Below, in pieces: positions 1 to 9,787 of a stretch of DNA of 64,000 nt (its first letter is position 1; each line of letters opens with the position of its first letter). A program made the translations under genes and the position numbers. The DNA comes from Nocardia exalbida NBRC 100660 (GTDB lineage Bacteria; Actinomycetota; Actinomycetes; Mycobacteriales; Mycobacteriaceae): assembly GCF_000308575.1 (NCBI RefSeq), contig NZ_BAFZ01000034.1, forward strand, positions 43,637 to 107,636, given 5' to 3'. Below the pieces are notes generated by a model. The model saw only the letters and a program-made list of their open reading frames with translations. It searched no databases and was not told the origin of the DNA.

Positions 1-3000
1 CTTGGACACCGACCTCGGCCGCGTCGTCGAAGTGCACGTGCGGATCACCGCCATGCTGGACAAGCCCGAGACCGGGATGTCGATGCCGGTGCTGGCCACC
101 CTCACCGAGCGTTTCGCGATCCGCGGGCGAAACGGCGCGGGCGAACTGACCGATCCGCCGCGCGCGGCGGGCACGGTGTCCGACGCGGCCACCGACACCC
201 CGCGCAGGCGACGTCGCGACGTCACGATCGTGGCGCCGCGCACCATGCACGCCTTCGCCGCCGTCTCCGGTGATCACAACCCGATCCACACCAGCGATTC
301 CGCCGCGAAGCTCGCCGGACTCGGCAGCCCGATCGTGCACGGCATGTGGCTGTCGGCCGCCGCGCAGCACGTCGTGTCGGCGGTCGATCCGGCCGCTTCG
401 ACTCCGGCGCGGAGGCTGACCGCGTGGACCACCCGGTTCCTGGGCATGGTCCGCCCCGGCGCGCAGATCGATGTGCGCGTCGAGCGCGTCGCGGTCGACG
501 CGGGCAGCGAGATCGTCGAGGTCTCCTGCCGGACCGAAGGCGAACTGGTGATGACCGCGACCGGTCGCACCGCGGCGCCGAAGACCGTATACGCCTTCCC
601 CGGTCAGGGCATCCAGCGCAAGGGGATGGGGCTCGACGCCCGCTCCCGGTCGAAGGCGGCCAAGGAGATCTGGGAGCGCGCGGACAAGCACACCCGTGCC
701 GCGCTCGGCTTCTCGATCCTGGCCGTGGTGCGCGACAACCCGACCTACCTCAAGGCGCGGGGCGTCGAGCACCGGCATCCCGACGGCGTGCTGCACCTGA
801 CCCAGTTCACCCAGGTCGCCATGGCGGTTCTCGGTGTCGCCCAGGTGGCGGAACTGCGTGAGGCCGGCGCGTTCGTCGAGGATGCGCTGCTCGCGGGTCA
901 CTCCGTCGGCGAGTACAACGCGCTCGCCGCCGTCGCCGGGGTGCTCCCCTTGGAGGCGGTGCTCGAGGTGGTGTTCCAGCGCGGTTCCGCGATGCACGAG
1001 CTGGTGCCGCGCGACGCGCAGGGCCGCAGCGATTACCGGATGGCCGCGATCCGGCCCTCGCAGATCGGGCTGCCCGACGCGGAGGTCGTCGGCTTCGTCA
1101 ACGAAGTCGGCGAGCGGGTCGGGGAGTTCCTCGAGGTGGTCAACCTGAACCTGCGCGGGTCGCAGTACGCGATCGCGGGCACGGTGGCCGGGCTGAACGC
1201 GCTGGAGGAGGAGATCGACCGCCGCCGTGCGGAATTCGGCGGCAAGCGGGCGTTCATCCTGGTCCCCGGCATCGACGTGCCGTTCCACTCGACGGTGCTG
1301 CGCAAGGGCGTTCCGGAATTCCGGCAGAAGCTCGAGCAGCTGCTTCCGGTGGATCTGCGCCCGGAGGTCCTGGTCGGCCGCTACATCCCGAACCTGGTAC
1401 CCAGGTTGTTCTCGCTGGAGCGGGCGTTCGTCCAGGAGATCGCCGACCTGGTGCCGTCCGAGCCGCTCACCGCCGTGCTGGCCGACTTCGACAGCTGGGC
1501 GGCCCGGCCGACCGAGCTGTGCCGCGTGGTGCTGGTCGAGTTGCTGGCCTGGCAGTTCGCCAGCCCGGTGCGCTGGATCGAGACGCAGGACCTGCTGTTC
1601 ACCGATCCCGCGCAGGGCGGTCTCGGCGTCGAGCGGTTCGTCGAGATCGGTCTCGGCGCCACGCCGACGGTGGCCAACCTGGCCAGCCAAACATTGAAGC
1701 TGCCCGCGTTCGGCGACGCCACGGTCGAGGTGCTCAACATCGAGCGCGAGGCCGCGATCGTCTACGCGACCGACACCGACCCCGCGCCGGTCGACGAGCC
1801 CGTCGAGGAGCCTGCGGCCACCGCGGCTCCGGCAGCGGCCGTCGCCGCCGCTCCCGTGGCGGCGCCCGCCCCGAGCTCGGGCGGTCCGCGTCCGGACGAC
1901 ATCGCGTTCACCGCCGCCGACGCCACCCGCGTGCTGATCGCGCTGTGGACCAAGCTGCGGCTGGACCAGATCGGCCCCGTGGACACCATCGAGGGCCTGT
2001 GCGACGGTGTCTCCTCCCGGCGCAACCAGCTGCTGGTCGACCTCGGCTCCGAGCTCTCGCTCGGCGCGATCGACGGCGCCGCCGACGCCGACATGGGCGC
2101 GCTGTCGGCGACGGTGGAGCGGCTCGCCCGTACCTACCGTCCCTTCGGCACGGTGCTCACCGACGCCATCGGCGATCATCTGCGCAAGGTGTTCGGCCCG
2201 TCCGGCAAGCGTCCGGCCGCCATCGCGGATCGGGTCACGAAGGTCTGGGAACTCGGTGACGGGTGGGCCAGCCACGTGACCGCCGAGGTGTCGCTGGGCA
2301 CCAGGGAAGGCACCAGCGTGCGCGGCGGTGATCTGGGCGGGCTGGTCTCCGGCGCGCTGGGCGACTCCGCCTCGGTGGACGCGGCCATCGACGCCGCCGT
2401 GCAGGCCGTCGCGGCCCGCCGCGGTGTCGCGGTGTCGCTGCCCTCGGCGGGCGGCGGTGGCGGCGCGACCGTCGACGCCGCGGCGCTGGGCGAGTTCACC
2501 GAGCAGATCACCGGGCGCGACGGCGTGCTGGCCACGGCCGCGCGCGTGGTGCTCGAACAGCTCGGACTGTCCGAGCGGGTCTCCGCTCCGGAAGCGTCCG
2601 ATGACTCGCTGGTCGACCTGGTGTCGGCCGAGCTCGGTGCGGACTGGCCGCGCCTGGTCGCGCCCGCGTTCGACGCCCGCAAGGCGGTGCTGCTGGACGA
2701 CCGGTGGGCCACGGCGCGCGAGGACCTGGCCCGACTGTGGCTGGCCGACGACTCGGGCTGCGCGAACGGACCGGTTACCGGGTTCATCGGCGCGGGCGAA
2801 GCCGTCGCGGCGCAGGCGAACTGGTGGCGGCAGCGGGCGATGCACGAGGCGCGTTCGGTGCTCGCGGGTGTGTACGAGCGCATCGCCGAGGCGGCGCTGA
2901 GCACCGAAGAGCCCGGACTGTGGTCCTCGGACATCGCGGTGATCACCGGTGCCAGCAAGGGATCCATCGCCGCGGCGGTGACCGGCAGGCTGCTCAGCGG

Positions 3001-5806
3001 TGGCGCCACGGTGGTGGTGACCACCTCGGCGCTGAACGACGAACGCCTCGGCTTCTACCGGAAGCTGTACCGGGACAACGCCCGCCACGGCGCGGCCCTG
3101 TGGGTGGTGCCCGCGAACATGGCGTCCTACCAGGACGTCGACGCTTTGATCGACTGGATCGGCACCGAGCAGGTCGACAGCGCGGGCGGCGCGAAGATCA
3201 AGATCAAGGACGCGATGACGCCCACCCTGCTGCTGCCGTTCGCGGCGCCGCGGGTGGCCGGTGATCTCGCCGACGCGGGCGCGCGCGCCGAAATGGAAAT
3301 GCGCGTGCTGCTCTGGTCGGTCGAACGACTGATCGGCGGGCTGTCCAAGCTGGGCGCCGATTACGACGTGGACGCGAAACTGCATGTGGTGCTGCCGGGT
3401 TCGCCCAACCGTGGCATGTTCGGCGGCGACGGTGCCTACGGCGAGTCGAAGGCGGCGCTGGACGCGGTGGTCGCCAAGTGGCGGGCCGAGAAGTCGTGGT
3501 CGGCCCGGGTCACCCTGGTGCACGCGCTGATCGGCTGGGTGCGCGGAACCGGCCTGATGGGCCACAACGACCCGATGGTCGAGGCGGTCGAGAAGGCAGG
3601 CGTGCAGACCTGGTCCACCACCGAGATGGCCGACGAACTGCTCAAGTGGTGCACCTCCCGGGCCCGTCAGGTGACCGCGACCGGCCCGCAGCAGATCGAC
3701 CTGACCGGCGGACTCGCCCGGGCCAAGCTGGACCTGCCCGCGCTGGCCAAGCAGGCCGCGGAGCAGGCGGAAGCGGAGACCGACGCCGAGACAGGCCGCA
3801 CCATCGCCGCGCTGCCGGCGCCGCCGACCGTGACCTCCGCGCTGCCGGTGCCGGAGTGGAGCGAGGTGGCCGCGGACCTGGCCGACATGGTGGTCATCGT
3901 CGGTGCGGGCGAACTCGGCCCGTACGGTTCGGCGCGCACTCGCTTCGAGATGGAGGTCTCCGACGAGCTGTCGGCGGCGGGCGTGCTGGAGCTGGCGTGG
4001 ACCACCGGCATGGTCATCTGGGAGAACGACCCGAAGCCGGGCTGGTACGACGCCGAGTCCGGCGACTACGTGCCCGAGCACGAGCTGGCCGAGCGCTACC
4101 ACGACGCCGTCGTCGCCCGCTGCGGTGTGCGCCGCTACGAGGACGACGGCGCCATGACCGACAACTCGGCGCCGCTGATGACCTCGGTGTTCCTCGACCA
4201 GGATCTGTCGTTCACGGTGGGCGGCGAGGCCGAGGCCCGCGCCTTCTACGCCGCCGATCCGGAGCACACGGTGATCACGCCGGTCGCCGACTCGGGTGAC
4301 TGGACCGTGACGCGCAAGGCGGGCACCGAGATCCGGGTGCCGCGCCGGGCCAAGCTCTCGCGCACCGTCGGCGGCCAGATCCCGACCGGCTGGGACCCCA
4401 CCATCTGGGGTATCTCGCCCGATATGGCCGCGTCGGTGGACCGGGTGGCGCTGTGGAACATCGTGTGCACGGTGGACGCGTTCATCGGCTCCGGGTTCAG
4501 TCCCGCCGAGTTGATGAGCTGGGTGCATCCCTCGCTGGTCGCCAACACCCAGGGCACCGGCATGGGTGGCATGTCCTCGATGCGCTCGCTCTACATCGAC
4601 AACCTGCTCGGTGAGTCGCGCCCGAACGACATCCTGCAGGAGGCGCTGCCGAACGTGGCGCTGGCGCACGTGGTGCAGTCCTACGTCGGCAGCTACGGCG
4701 CGATGGTGCACCCGGTGGCGGCCTGCGCCACCGCCGCGGTGTCGGTCGAGGAGGGCGTCGACAAGATCCGGCTCGGCAAGGCCGATCTGGTCGTGGCGGG
4801 CGGATACGACGACCTCGGCATCGAGGGCATCGTCGGCTTCGGTGACATGTCGGCCACCGCGGATTCGGCGGCCATGAGCGCCAAGGGCATCAGCGACCGG
4901 TACTTCTCCCGCGCCAACGACCGCCGCCGCGGCGGATTCATCGAATCGCAGGGCGGCGGAACGGTCCTGCTGGCGCGCGGCAGCGTCGCGCTGGAGATGG
5001 GTCTGCCGGTGCTCGGCGTGGTGGCTTACGCGCAGTCCTTCGCGGACGGTGTGCACACCTCGATCCCGGCCCCCGGTCTGGGCGCGCTGGGCGCCGGTCG
5101 TGGCGGGGCGGAGTCCAGGCTGGCGACCGAGCTCCGCAAGCTCGGCGTGACGCCGGACGAGATCGCGGTGGTGTCCAAGCACGACACCTCGACGGCCGCC
5201 AACGACCCGAACGAGTCGGAGCTGCACGAGCGTCTCGCGACGGCCATCGGACGCTCGGACGGCGCTCCGCTGTTCGTCGTGTCGCAGAAGACCCTCACCG
5301 GGCACGCGAAGGGCGGCGCGGCCGCCTTCCAGCTCATCGGCCTGTGCCAGGTGCTGGAGCAGGGCGTCATCCCGCCGAACCGCAGCCTGGACTGCGTCGA
5401 CGAGAAGATGCTTGCCTACCCGCACCTGGTGTGGCTGCGCGAGCCGCTGCGGCTGGGCGATCGCCTTCCGCTCAAGGCCGGTCTGGTCACCTCCCTCGGC
5501 TTCGGCCACGTGAACGGCCTGCTTGCGGTGGTGCATCCGGAGGCGTTCATCCAGGCCATCGAGCCGGGACGGCGCGAGGAGTACCAGCGCAGGGCGCAGG
5601 AGCGTCAGCTGGCGGGCAGGCAGCGGTTCGTGGAGGCGATGTGTGGCGGCGCGCCGCTGTACGAGCGTCCCGCGGATCGCAGGCTCGGCGGCGACGGCAC
5701 CCCCGCCAAGCGGGCTCGTCAGCTGGAGGCCGACGTGCTGCTCTCGCCGGAGGCGCGCCTGGCGGAGGACGGGTCCTACCGCGCGAAGGGCATCGGATGC
5801 GCGTAA
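1..5806 (+). CDS. fas: Type I fatty acid synthase, C-terminal part (5' truncated by window edge)
   Basis: Multifunctional FAS-I that makes the C16-C26 acyl-CoAs feeding membrane lipids and mycolic acid synthesis in the cytoplasm. The visible 1934 residues show the mycobacterial domain order after the missing acyltransferase and enoyl reductase: MaoC-type dehydratase with VSGDHNPIH near residue 90, malonyl/palmitoyl transferase with GHSVGEYNA near residue 300, an Ala/Pro-rich linker, the ACP with GVSSRRNQ near residue 670 (probable phosphopantetheine serine), ketoreductase with ITGASKGS near 980, and ketosynthase with active-site cysteine in AACATA near 1575 plus histidines in SKHDTS and TGHAKG. 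The frame is open from the window edge, so the true start lies upstream. acpS follows 76 bp later, as in M. tuberculosis. Confidence 0.97.
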   Translation, partial: LDTDLGRVVEVHVRITAMLDKPETGMSMPVLATLTERFAIRGRNGAGELTDPPRAAGTVSDAATDTPRRRRRDVTIVAPRTMHAFAAVSGDHNPIHTSDSAAKLAGLGSPIVHGMWLSAAAQHVVSAVDPAASTPARRLTAWTTRFLGMVRPGAQIDVRVERVAVDAGSEIVEVSCRTEGELVMTATGRTAAPKTVYAFPGQGIQRKGMGLDARSRSKAAKEIWERADKHTRAALGFSILAVVRDNPTYLKARGVEHRHPDGVLHLTQFTQVAMAVLGVAQVAELREAGAFVEDALLAGHSVGEYNALAAVAGVLPLEAVLEVVFQRGSAMHELVPRDAQGRSDYRMAAIRPSQIGLPDAEVVGFVNEVGERVGEFLEVVNLNLRGSQYAIAGTVAGLNALEEEIDRRRAEFGGKRAFILVPGIDVPFHSTVLRKGVPEFRQKLEQLLPVDLRPEVLVGRYIPNLVPRLFSLERAFVQEIADLVPSEPLTAVLADFDSWAARPTELCRVVLVELLAWQFASPVRWIETQDLLFTDPAQGGLGVERFVEIGLGATPTVANLASQTLKLPAFGDATVEVLNIEREAAIVYATDTDPAPVDEPVEEPAATAAPAAAVAAAPVAAPAPSSGGPRPDDIAFTAADATRVLIALWTKLRLDQIGPVDTIEGLCDGVSSRRNQLLVDLGSELSLGAIDGAADADMGALSATVERLARTYRPFGTVLTDAIGDHLRKVFGPSGKRPAAIADRVTKVWELGDGWASHVTAEVSLGTREGTSVRGGDLGGLVSGALGDSASVDAAIDAAVQAVAARRGVAVSLPSAGGGGGATVDAAALGEFTEQITGRDGVLATAARVVLEQLGLSERVSAPEASDDSLVDLVSAELGADWPRLVAPAFDARKAVLLDDRWATAREDLARLWLADDSGCANGPVTGFIGAGEAVAAQANWWRQRAMHEARSVLAGVYERIAEAALSTEEPGLWSSDIAVITGASKGSIAAAVTGRLLSGGATVVVTTSALNDERLGFYRKLYRDNARHGAALWVVPANMASYQDVDALIDWIGTEQVDSAGGAKIKIKDAMTPTLLLPFAAPRVAGDLADAGARAEMEMRVLLWSVERLIGGLSKLGADYDVDAKLHVVLPGSPNRGMFGGDGAYGESKAALDAVVAKWRAEKSWSARVTLVHALIGWVRGTGLMGHNDPMVEAVEKAGVQTWSTTEMADELLKWCTSRARQVTATGPQQIDLTGGLARAKLDLPALAKQAAEQAEAETDAETGRTIAALPAPPTVTSALPVPEWSEVAADLADMVVIVGAGELGPYGSARTRFEMEVSDELSAAGVLELAWTTGMVIWENDPKPGWYDAESGDYVPEHELAERYHDAVVARCGVRRYEDDGAMTDNSAPLMTSVFLDQDLSFTVGGEAEARAFYAADPEHTVITPVADSGDWTVTRKAGTEIRVPRRAKLSRTVGGQIPTGWDPTIWGISPDMAASVDRVALWNIVCTVDAFIGSGFSPAELMSWVHPSLVANTQGTGMGGMSSMRSLYIDNLLGESRPNDILQEALPNVALAHVVQSYVGSYGAMVHPVAACATAAVSVEEGVDKIRLGKADLVVAGGYDDLGIEGIVGFGDMSATADSAAMSAKGISDRYFSRANDRRRGGFIESQGGGTVLLARGSVALEMGLPVLGVVAYAQSFADGVHTSIPAPGLGALGAGRGGAESRLATELRKLGVTPDEIAVVSKHDTSTAANDPNESELHERLATAIGRSDGAPLFVVSQKTLTGHAKGGAAAFQLIGLCQVLEQGVIPPNRSLDCVDEKMLAYPHLVWLREPLRLGDRLPLKAGLVTSLGFGHVNGLLAVVHPEAFIQAIEPGRREEYQRRAQERQLAGRQRFVEAMCGGAPLYERPADRRLGGDGTPAKRARQLEADVLLSPEARLAEDGSYRAKGIGCA

Positions 5807-5882
5807 CCGGAAGCGCGGCGGGGCAACTCGCCGCGCCGGGTCCGCGCGCGGGCTCGCCGAGTACGTCGTAGGCTGCCCGCCT

Positions 5883-6320
5883 ATGACGATCCTCGGTATC
5901 GGCTTGGACTTGGTGACCATCTCCGAGTTCTCCGAACAGCTCGAACGCGCCGGAACGACCATGCTCAGGGAAAGTTTCACCGCGGGAGAGCGGCGCTACT
6001 GCCAGAGCAAAGGGACCGACCCGGCGCGCAGCTACGCGGCGCGGTGGGCGGCGAAAGAGGCGGTGCTCAAAGCCTGGGCATCGTCCCGGTTCGCCCGCCG
6101 CCCGCAGATCGGGGACAACCCGTATCCGCTGATCGAGGTGGTCAACGACGCGTGGGGCAGGCCGAGCATCAAACTGCACGGCCTGGCCGCGGAATTCCTG
6201 CCCAGGGTGCGGGTGCATCTGTCGCTGACCCACGACGGCGACACCGCCGCCGCGATGGTGGTGCTCGAGGACCCGGGTGAGCTGGCCGACCTCATCGAGG
6301 GCCGCGACAGCGCCGGGTGA
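5883..6320 (+). CDS. acpS: Holo-[acyl-carrier-protein] synthase (4'-phosphopantetheinyl transferase)
   Basis: Transfers 4'-phosphopantetheine from CoA to the ACP serine of the upstream FAS-I, making it active. The 145-residue protein begins with the family motif GIGLDLVTISEF (metal-binding Asp in LD) and carries WAAKEAVLKAW with the second metal-binding Glu. Length is close to the usual 120-140. ATG 5883 has no clear ribosome site, but TAGGCT at 5869-5874 lies 8 nt upstream, so it may also have its own leaderless promoter besides read-through from fas. The fas-acpS pairing is conserved in Mycobacteriales. Confidence 0.95.
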   Translation: MTILGIGLDLVTISEFSEQLERAGTTMLRESFTAGERRYCQSKGTDPARSYAARWAAKEAVLKAWASSRFARRPQIGDNPYPLIEVVNDAWGRPSIKLHGLAAEFLPRVRVHLSLTHDGDTAAAMVVLEDPGELADLIEGRDSAG

Positions 6321-6325
6321 GCCGC

Positions 6326-6357
6326 ACGGTGGTCCCGGTTCCCGCCGGGACCACCGT
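6326..6357. terminator. Bidirectional terminator hairpin between acpS and tetR
   Basis: Perfect 13-bp inverted repeat (6326-6338 with 6345-6357) and a 6-nt loop, sitting between two convergent stop codons. The right arm runs into the TGA of the minus-strand gene. Confidence 0.8.
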
Positions 6358-7055
6358 CATCGCTCGCTGCCGGTGCGCGACTCCTTCTCCGCGACGAGCA
6401 GGTAGGCGACCATCAGCCGCTTGAGTTCGGCGACCGCTTCCGCACTGCTCTGCTCGTCCTGCACCGAGAAATTGAGCATCGAATAGACCACGTGCACCAG
6501 CACTTCGGCCATCATGGTGCGCCGTACCCGCGGGGTGCGCGGGGTGAGCGGCCGCAGCATCTGCGACACGACCTCGGCGAACTGCTTCTCGTGGATCGCG
6601 CCCGTGGCCCGGGTGGACGGCGTGGACTGCATGGCCAGCCACACTTCCCGGCGGGACGGGTCGGTCATCCAGAGGTTGGCCAGGTGGTCGACGAACTGGT
6701 TCATGTGCCGCAGCCAGTCCAGCGACGGGATCTCGCCGTGGAAATCGGCCAGTTCCTGGGAAACCGCAACCAGGTCTTGGCGATTGAGCTCACAGACGAT
6801 GACGTACTTGTTGGCGAAGAACTGATACAGCGTGCCGATCGGCACCTCCGCCCTGGCCGCCACTTCTTCGCAGGTGAACGATTCGAACCCGACCTCGACG
6901 AGCAACTCCCTGGACGCCTGGAGCAACGCGTCGAACTTTCGTTTGCTGCGTTCCTGCGTCGGCCTGCGTCGCGGCATGAGCTCCTGTGGGTCGTCCTGCA
7001 ACTCCAACGCAGGGTCCACACGGTGCTTCGACCTGGCCTCCGCGCGTACGTCCAC
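6357..7055 (-). CDS. TetR family transcriptional regulator
   Basis: One-component repressor, 232 residues from GTG 7055. The HTH is visible as TCEEVAARAEVPIGTLYQFF, followed by NKYVIV, the usual end of a TetR DNA-binding domain; the rest is a helical ligand domain with no recognisable family signature. Start choice: TAGCCT at 7062-7067 lies exactly 6 nt upstream of GTG 7055, a leaderless arrangement. An internal ATG at 6977, preceded by AGGAG only 3 nt away, would give 206 residues beginning MPRRRPTQ and is the alternative. The ligand and target genes are unknown; it is convergent to acpS and divergent from the next gene. It should not be equated with FasR without a sequence comparison. Confidence 0.85.
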   Translation of the reverse strand: MDVRAEARSKHRVDPALELQDDPQELMPRRRPTQERSKRKFDALLQASRELLVEVGFESFTCEEVAARAEVPIGTLYQFFANKYVIVCELNRQDLVAVSQELADFHGEIPSLDWLRHMNQFVDHLANLWMTDPSRREVWLAMQSTPSTRATGAIHEKQFAEVVSQMLRPLTPRTPRVRRTMMAEVLVHVVYSMLNFSVQDEQSSAEAVAELKRLMVAYLLVAEKESRTGSER

Positions 7056-7272
7056 GCAACCAGGCTAACGGTAGCGGCAAGCGGGCGATACGCGCATCCG
7101 CCGTTCGGATCCAGGCGGCTCGAGTTCCGCTACCCATCCGTAACCGATGTGGTGCCGAACACATACCGAGCGCGCGTGCATCGCGACGTGTGTTCCGAGC
7201 AGGGGAATCCATGGGGCTCATGGCTTTCGGCAAGCGTGAGCTCGGTCAATGCACAGAGGGAAGGCGTGATCA

Positions 7273-8499
7273 GTGGTAGCTGAATCTGTGGTGACTCTCG
7301 GCGTTTCCACCGAACGCGGTGCCGTGCACGCGGTAGCGCTCGCCGACGGCAAGAAGCTCGCCGACCGGGTGCTGCTGCGGCGCGTGGTGCGAGCGGACGG
7401 TGACGGCAAGGCCGACGTGGCCGCGGCGGTCGAGGCCGCGCTGAGCGCCCTGGCCGCGGGGCTGGGCCCGGAGTGGGCGATCGGGGGCGTCGCGGTCGCC
7501 TATCGGGACGCCGCCGAGCGGCGCGCCATCGTGACCCGGTTGGCGACCGGTCCGTGGCACAGCGCCTCGATGGTCTCGGTGAAATCGGCCCACTTGAGCG
7601 TGGCGAGCATGATGACGTGGCTCGAGGCCCACGACAACCTGCTGATCTGCGAGGTGGTGCCCGGGTACCAGGCGTTCACCCTGGTCGACCGCGGCCGCCG
7701 CCGGGTGCTCGCCGCGGTGGGGCAGGCGGGCCGCGCGACGCCGCGGTCGCTCGGCATGGGCGTCGCGGCGGCGTGGGAGCAGTTGGACGCGGCCGCCGCG
7801 CGACCGGACGCGGTGGCGCTGATCGGCTCGGCGGGCGCCGGGTCGGTGGTGCTGGCGGCGGTCGAGAAATTCGGGGCGCCGGTGATCCCGTGCACGATAG
7901 GGGCTTTCGCCTCCGCTGCGGGCGCGGCGTTGAGCGTGCGATTGGAGCAGGACAGCTGCGCCGACTCGGTGAGCGAGCCGCACCGGGCGCGCGGCGGAGT
8001 CGCGGTGTTCGCCGCGGCCGGGGTGCTGGCCAGCGGAATGGTCGTCGGTGGAAGTTACCTGCTGAACGACTCCTCGCGGCCTGCGCCGACCGTCGTGTCG
8101 GACGCCCGGATCGAAGGCGCCGGCGCGTCGCATCCGGCAGACCAGGTCCGGCCTGTTGATACCGAGGCGCGCGAGTCGTCCGACGGGCCGCTCGGCTCCG
8201 GCGCCGATGCCGGCGCGACCGGAGTGCAGTTTCCGGAGCCTCGCTGGGGTGCCGCACCGCGTCCGCTGCCGCTGGTCGACGCCGATGCCACGAACGGACC
8301 GGAGACGAACGCCTCGGCGCCGCTGGTGCCGGGTACCGGGGTTCCGGCCGACCGCGTGGTGGGCGCGCCCGACGGCGCGCTGTTGTTCCCCGGCGAGGCC
8401 CCGCCGCCCGCCGTATTCACCCCGGAAGCCGCGGACTGGTGGGACGAGCACCTGCGTTTGATGGCGCAGTGGGCCGCCCAGCAGGTGTTGCAGGCCTGA
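7273..8499 (+). CDS. Conserved hypothetical single-pass membrane protein (DUF7159-like N-terminus)
   Basis: Function unknown. The 408-residue product begins VVTLGVSTERGAVHAVAL, an opening resembling the LGVS start of actinobacterial DUF7159 proteins and vaguely an actin-like nucleotide-binding fold; this is inference. About 230 globular residues are followed by one membrane helix near residues 241-263 (Gly/Ala/Val-rich) and then a long Pro/Ala/Asp-rich tail, probably outside the membrane, ending in a Trp-rich segment (DWWDEHLRLMAQWAAQQ). The start is GTG 7273 with AGGGAAGG 8 nt upstream. A strong terminator follows, so it appears monocistronic. Its left neighbour is a divergent TetR gene. Confidence 0.8.
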   Translation: MVAESVVTLGVSTERGAVHAVALADGKKLADRVLLRRVVRADGDGKADVAAAVEAALSALAAGLGPEWAIGGVAVAYRDAAERRAIVTRLATGPWHSASMVSVKSAHLSVASMMTWLEAHDNLLICEVVPGYQAFTLVDRGRRRVLAAVGQAGRATPRSLGMGVAAAWEQLDAAAARPDAVALIGSAGAGSVVLAAVEKFGAPVIPCTIGAFASAAGAALSVRLEQDSCADSVSEPHRARGGVAVFAAAGVLASGMVVGGSYLLNDSSRPAPTVVSDARIEGAGASHPADQVRPVDTEARESSDGPLGSGADAGATGVQFPEPRWGAAPRPLPLVDADATNGPETNASAPLVPGTGVPADRVVGAPDGALLFPGEAPPPAVFTPEAADWWDEHLRLMAQWAAQQVLQA

Positions 8500-8525
8500 T
8501 CCACCCGAACGCGGCCCGATCTCGG

Positions 8526-8553
8526 CCCGGCGCCCCTGCGGCGCCGGGCTTTT
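8526..8553 (+). terminator. Rho-independent terminator of the 7273-8499 gene
   Basis: Perfect 9-bp G+C stem (8526-8534 with 8540-8548), 5-nt loop, followed by CTTTT on the plus strand. Confidence 0.8.
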
Positions 8554-8566
8554 CGCTGCCTGCGGG

Positions 8567-9040
8567 CTACACCGACAGGTCGCGGCGCAACTTGGCGACG
8601 TGGCCGGTGGCGCGCACGTTGTACTGCGCGACGGCGATCTTGCCCGCTTCGTCCACCAGGAAGGTCGAGCGGATGACGCCGACGACCGTCTTGCCGTACA
8701 TGGTCTTCTCGCCGTAGGCGCCCCAGGCGGTGAGCACGGCACGGTCGGGATCCGACAGCAGTGGGAAGGTCAACTGCTCCGCGTCGCGGAACTTGGCCAG
8801 CTTGGCCGGCTTGTCCGGGGAGATGCCCACCACGTCGATGCCCGCGCCGTCCAGGTCGGCCAGGTTGTCGCGGAAGTCGCAGGCTTGCTTGGTGCAGCCG
8901 GGCGTGCTCGCGGCGGGGTAGAAGTACACGATCACCTTGCGACCGCGGTAGTCCGACAGCGAGACGTTCTTGCCGTCGGCGTCGGGAAGCGTGAACTCGG
9001 GGGCGGTGTCGCCCGGGGAGAGTCGTTGGTTGGTGGTCAC
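8567..9040 (-). CDS. bcp: Thioredoxin-dependent peroxiredoxin, Bcp/PrxQ type
   Basis: Reduces hydrogen peroxide and organic hydroperoxides in the cytoplasm, recycled by thioredoxin. The 157-residue protein has the PrxQ core: peroxidatic Cys49 in STPGCT and the resolving Cys54 in KQACDF, plus GISPDKPAKLAKF. The start is taken as GTG 9040, because TACCGT at 9048-9053 lies 7 nt upstream, giving a leaderless transcript; GTG 9052 is possible but lacks signals. It is divergent from the DUF3618 gene, the same neighbourhood as Rv2521/Rv2520c in M. tuberculosis. Confidence 0.93.
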   Translation of the reverse strand: MTTNQRLSPGDTAPEFTLPDADGKNVSLSDYRGRKVIVYFYPAASTPGCTKQACDFRDNLADLDGAGIDVVGISPDKPAKLAKFRDAEQLTFPLLSDPDRAVLTAWGAYGEKTMYGKTVVGVIRSTFLVDEAGKIAVAQYNVRATGHVAKLRRDLSV

Positions 9041-9205
9041 CTCCAGCACGGTATCCGAAGGTCCGGACAGGTGATCCGCGCGCGGCCGGATAATGCGGGG
9101 TGGCGGCGGATACACTCGTCCGCGAGCCCCGGGTGCCGCACGAAAGGCCGAGCATGCGGCGTGATCGTGCACCGGGTGCGGCAATCGACAACAGGAGGGT
9201 GGAAC

Positions 9206-9427
9206 GTGGCAAGGGATACCGAGCGGATCGAGCAGGAGATCGAGGCCGCCCGCACTCGGCTGGCGAGCACGCTCGACGAACTCGCGGTACGCGCGGACCC
9301 GCATCGCATCGCGGACGACACCAAGCAGATCGTGGTCGGGAAGCTGAACGAGCCGAAGGTGAAATACAGCCTGATCGGGGCCGCCGCTCTGGTCGTCGGG
9401 CTGGTGCTGCTCAAAATCTTCCGCTGA
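9206..9427 (+). CDS. Small DUF3618 membrane protein (Rv2520c-like)
   Basis: 73-residue protein with the DUF3618 pattern: an N-terminal amphipathic helix (RIEQEIEAARTRLASTLDEL), a short DP-containing turn, and a C-terminal transmembrane helix (about residues 54-70) ending in KIFR. The family is common in actinobacteria next to membrane or envelope genes; its biochemical role is not established. Start GTG 9206 has AGGAGGG 6 nt upstream. It is divergent from bcp and ends at a strong bidirectional terminator. Confidence 0.88.
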   Translation: MARDTERIEQEIEAARTRLASTLDELAVRADPHRIADDTKQIVVGKLNEPKVKYSLIGAAALVVGLVLLKIFR

Positions 9428-9434
9428 GCCGGAA

Positions 9435-9480
9435 AAACGACGACACCCGGTGTGGCATGGCCCACCGGGTGTCGTCGTTT
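9435..9480. terminator. Bidirectional terminator between DUF3618 gene and excalibur gene
   Basis: Perfect 18-bp stem (9435-9452 with 9463-9480) and a 10-nt loop. An A-run precedes and a T-run ends the palindrome, so it works as an intrinsic terminator in both directions. Confidence 0.9.
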
Positions 9481-9490
9481 CGCGGTCGGT

Positions 9491-9787
9491 TCAGACCGTC
9501 GGGCAGGCGAAGCCGTCGCCGTCGGGATCCAGGTGCGGGCCGTAGCCCGGTTCGCCACGGAACAGCGGCGCACGGCCCGCGTTGCGGGCGTCGTCGCAGT
9601 TGGCGAAGGCGCCACCGGCCGAACCGGTCTGCGAGAGACCGGCCGAGCCGGTCGCGGCGGAGCCGGTGTCGACGGCCGAGGAACCCGTTCCGGCGGATCC
9701 GGACGGAGGGGCGGCTAGGGCGGCAGGAGCCGCGAGAAAGGTCAGTCCCGCGACGGCCGCGCTGACGGAGAGCCGGCGAACGTTCAT
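9491..9787 (-). CDS. Small secreted protein with excalibur calcium-binding domain
   Basis: 98 residues. A Sec signal peptide is clear (MNVRRLSVSAAVAGLTFLA, cleavage probably after ALA near residue 25), then a low-complexity linker rich in GSAG/TGSA, then an excalibur domain: FANCDDARNAGRAPL and a DPDGDGFAC loop, the EF-hand-like Ca site between two cysteines. Such domains occur in extracellular bacterial proteins; the ligand here is inferred, not shown. ATG 9787 is preceded by AGAGGA. A second small secreted protein with the same type of linker is encoded at 15508-15759. Confidence 0.88.
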   Translation of the reverse strand: MNVRRLSVSAAVAGLTFLAAPAALAAPPSGSAGTGSSAVDTGSAATGSAGLSQTGSAGGAFANCDDARNAGRAPLFRGEPGYGPHLDPDGDGFACPTV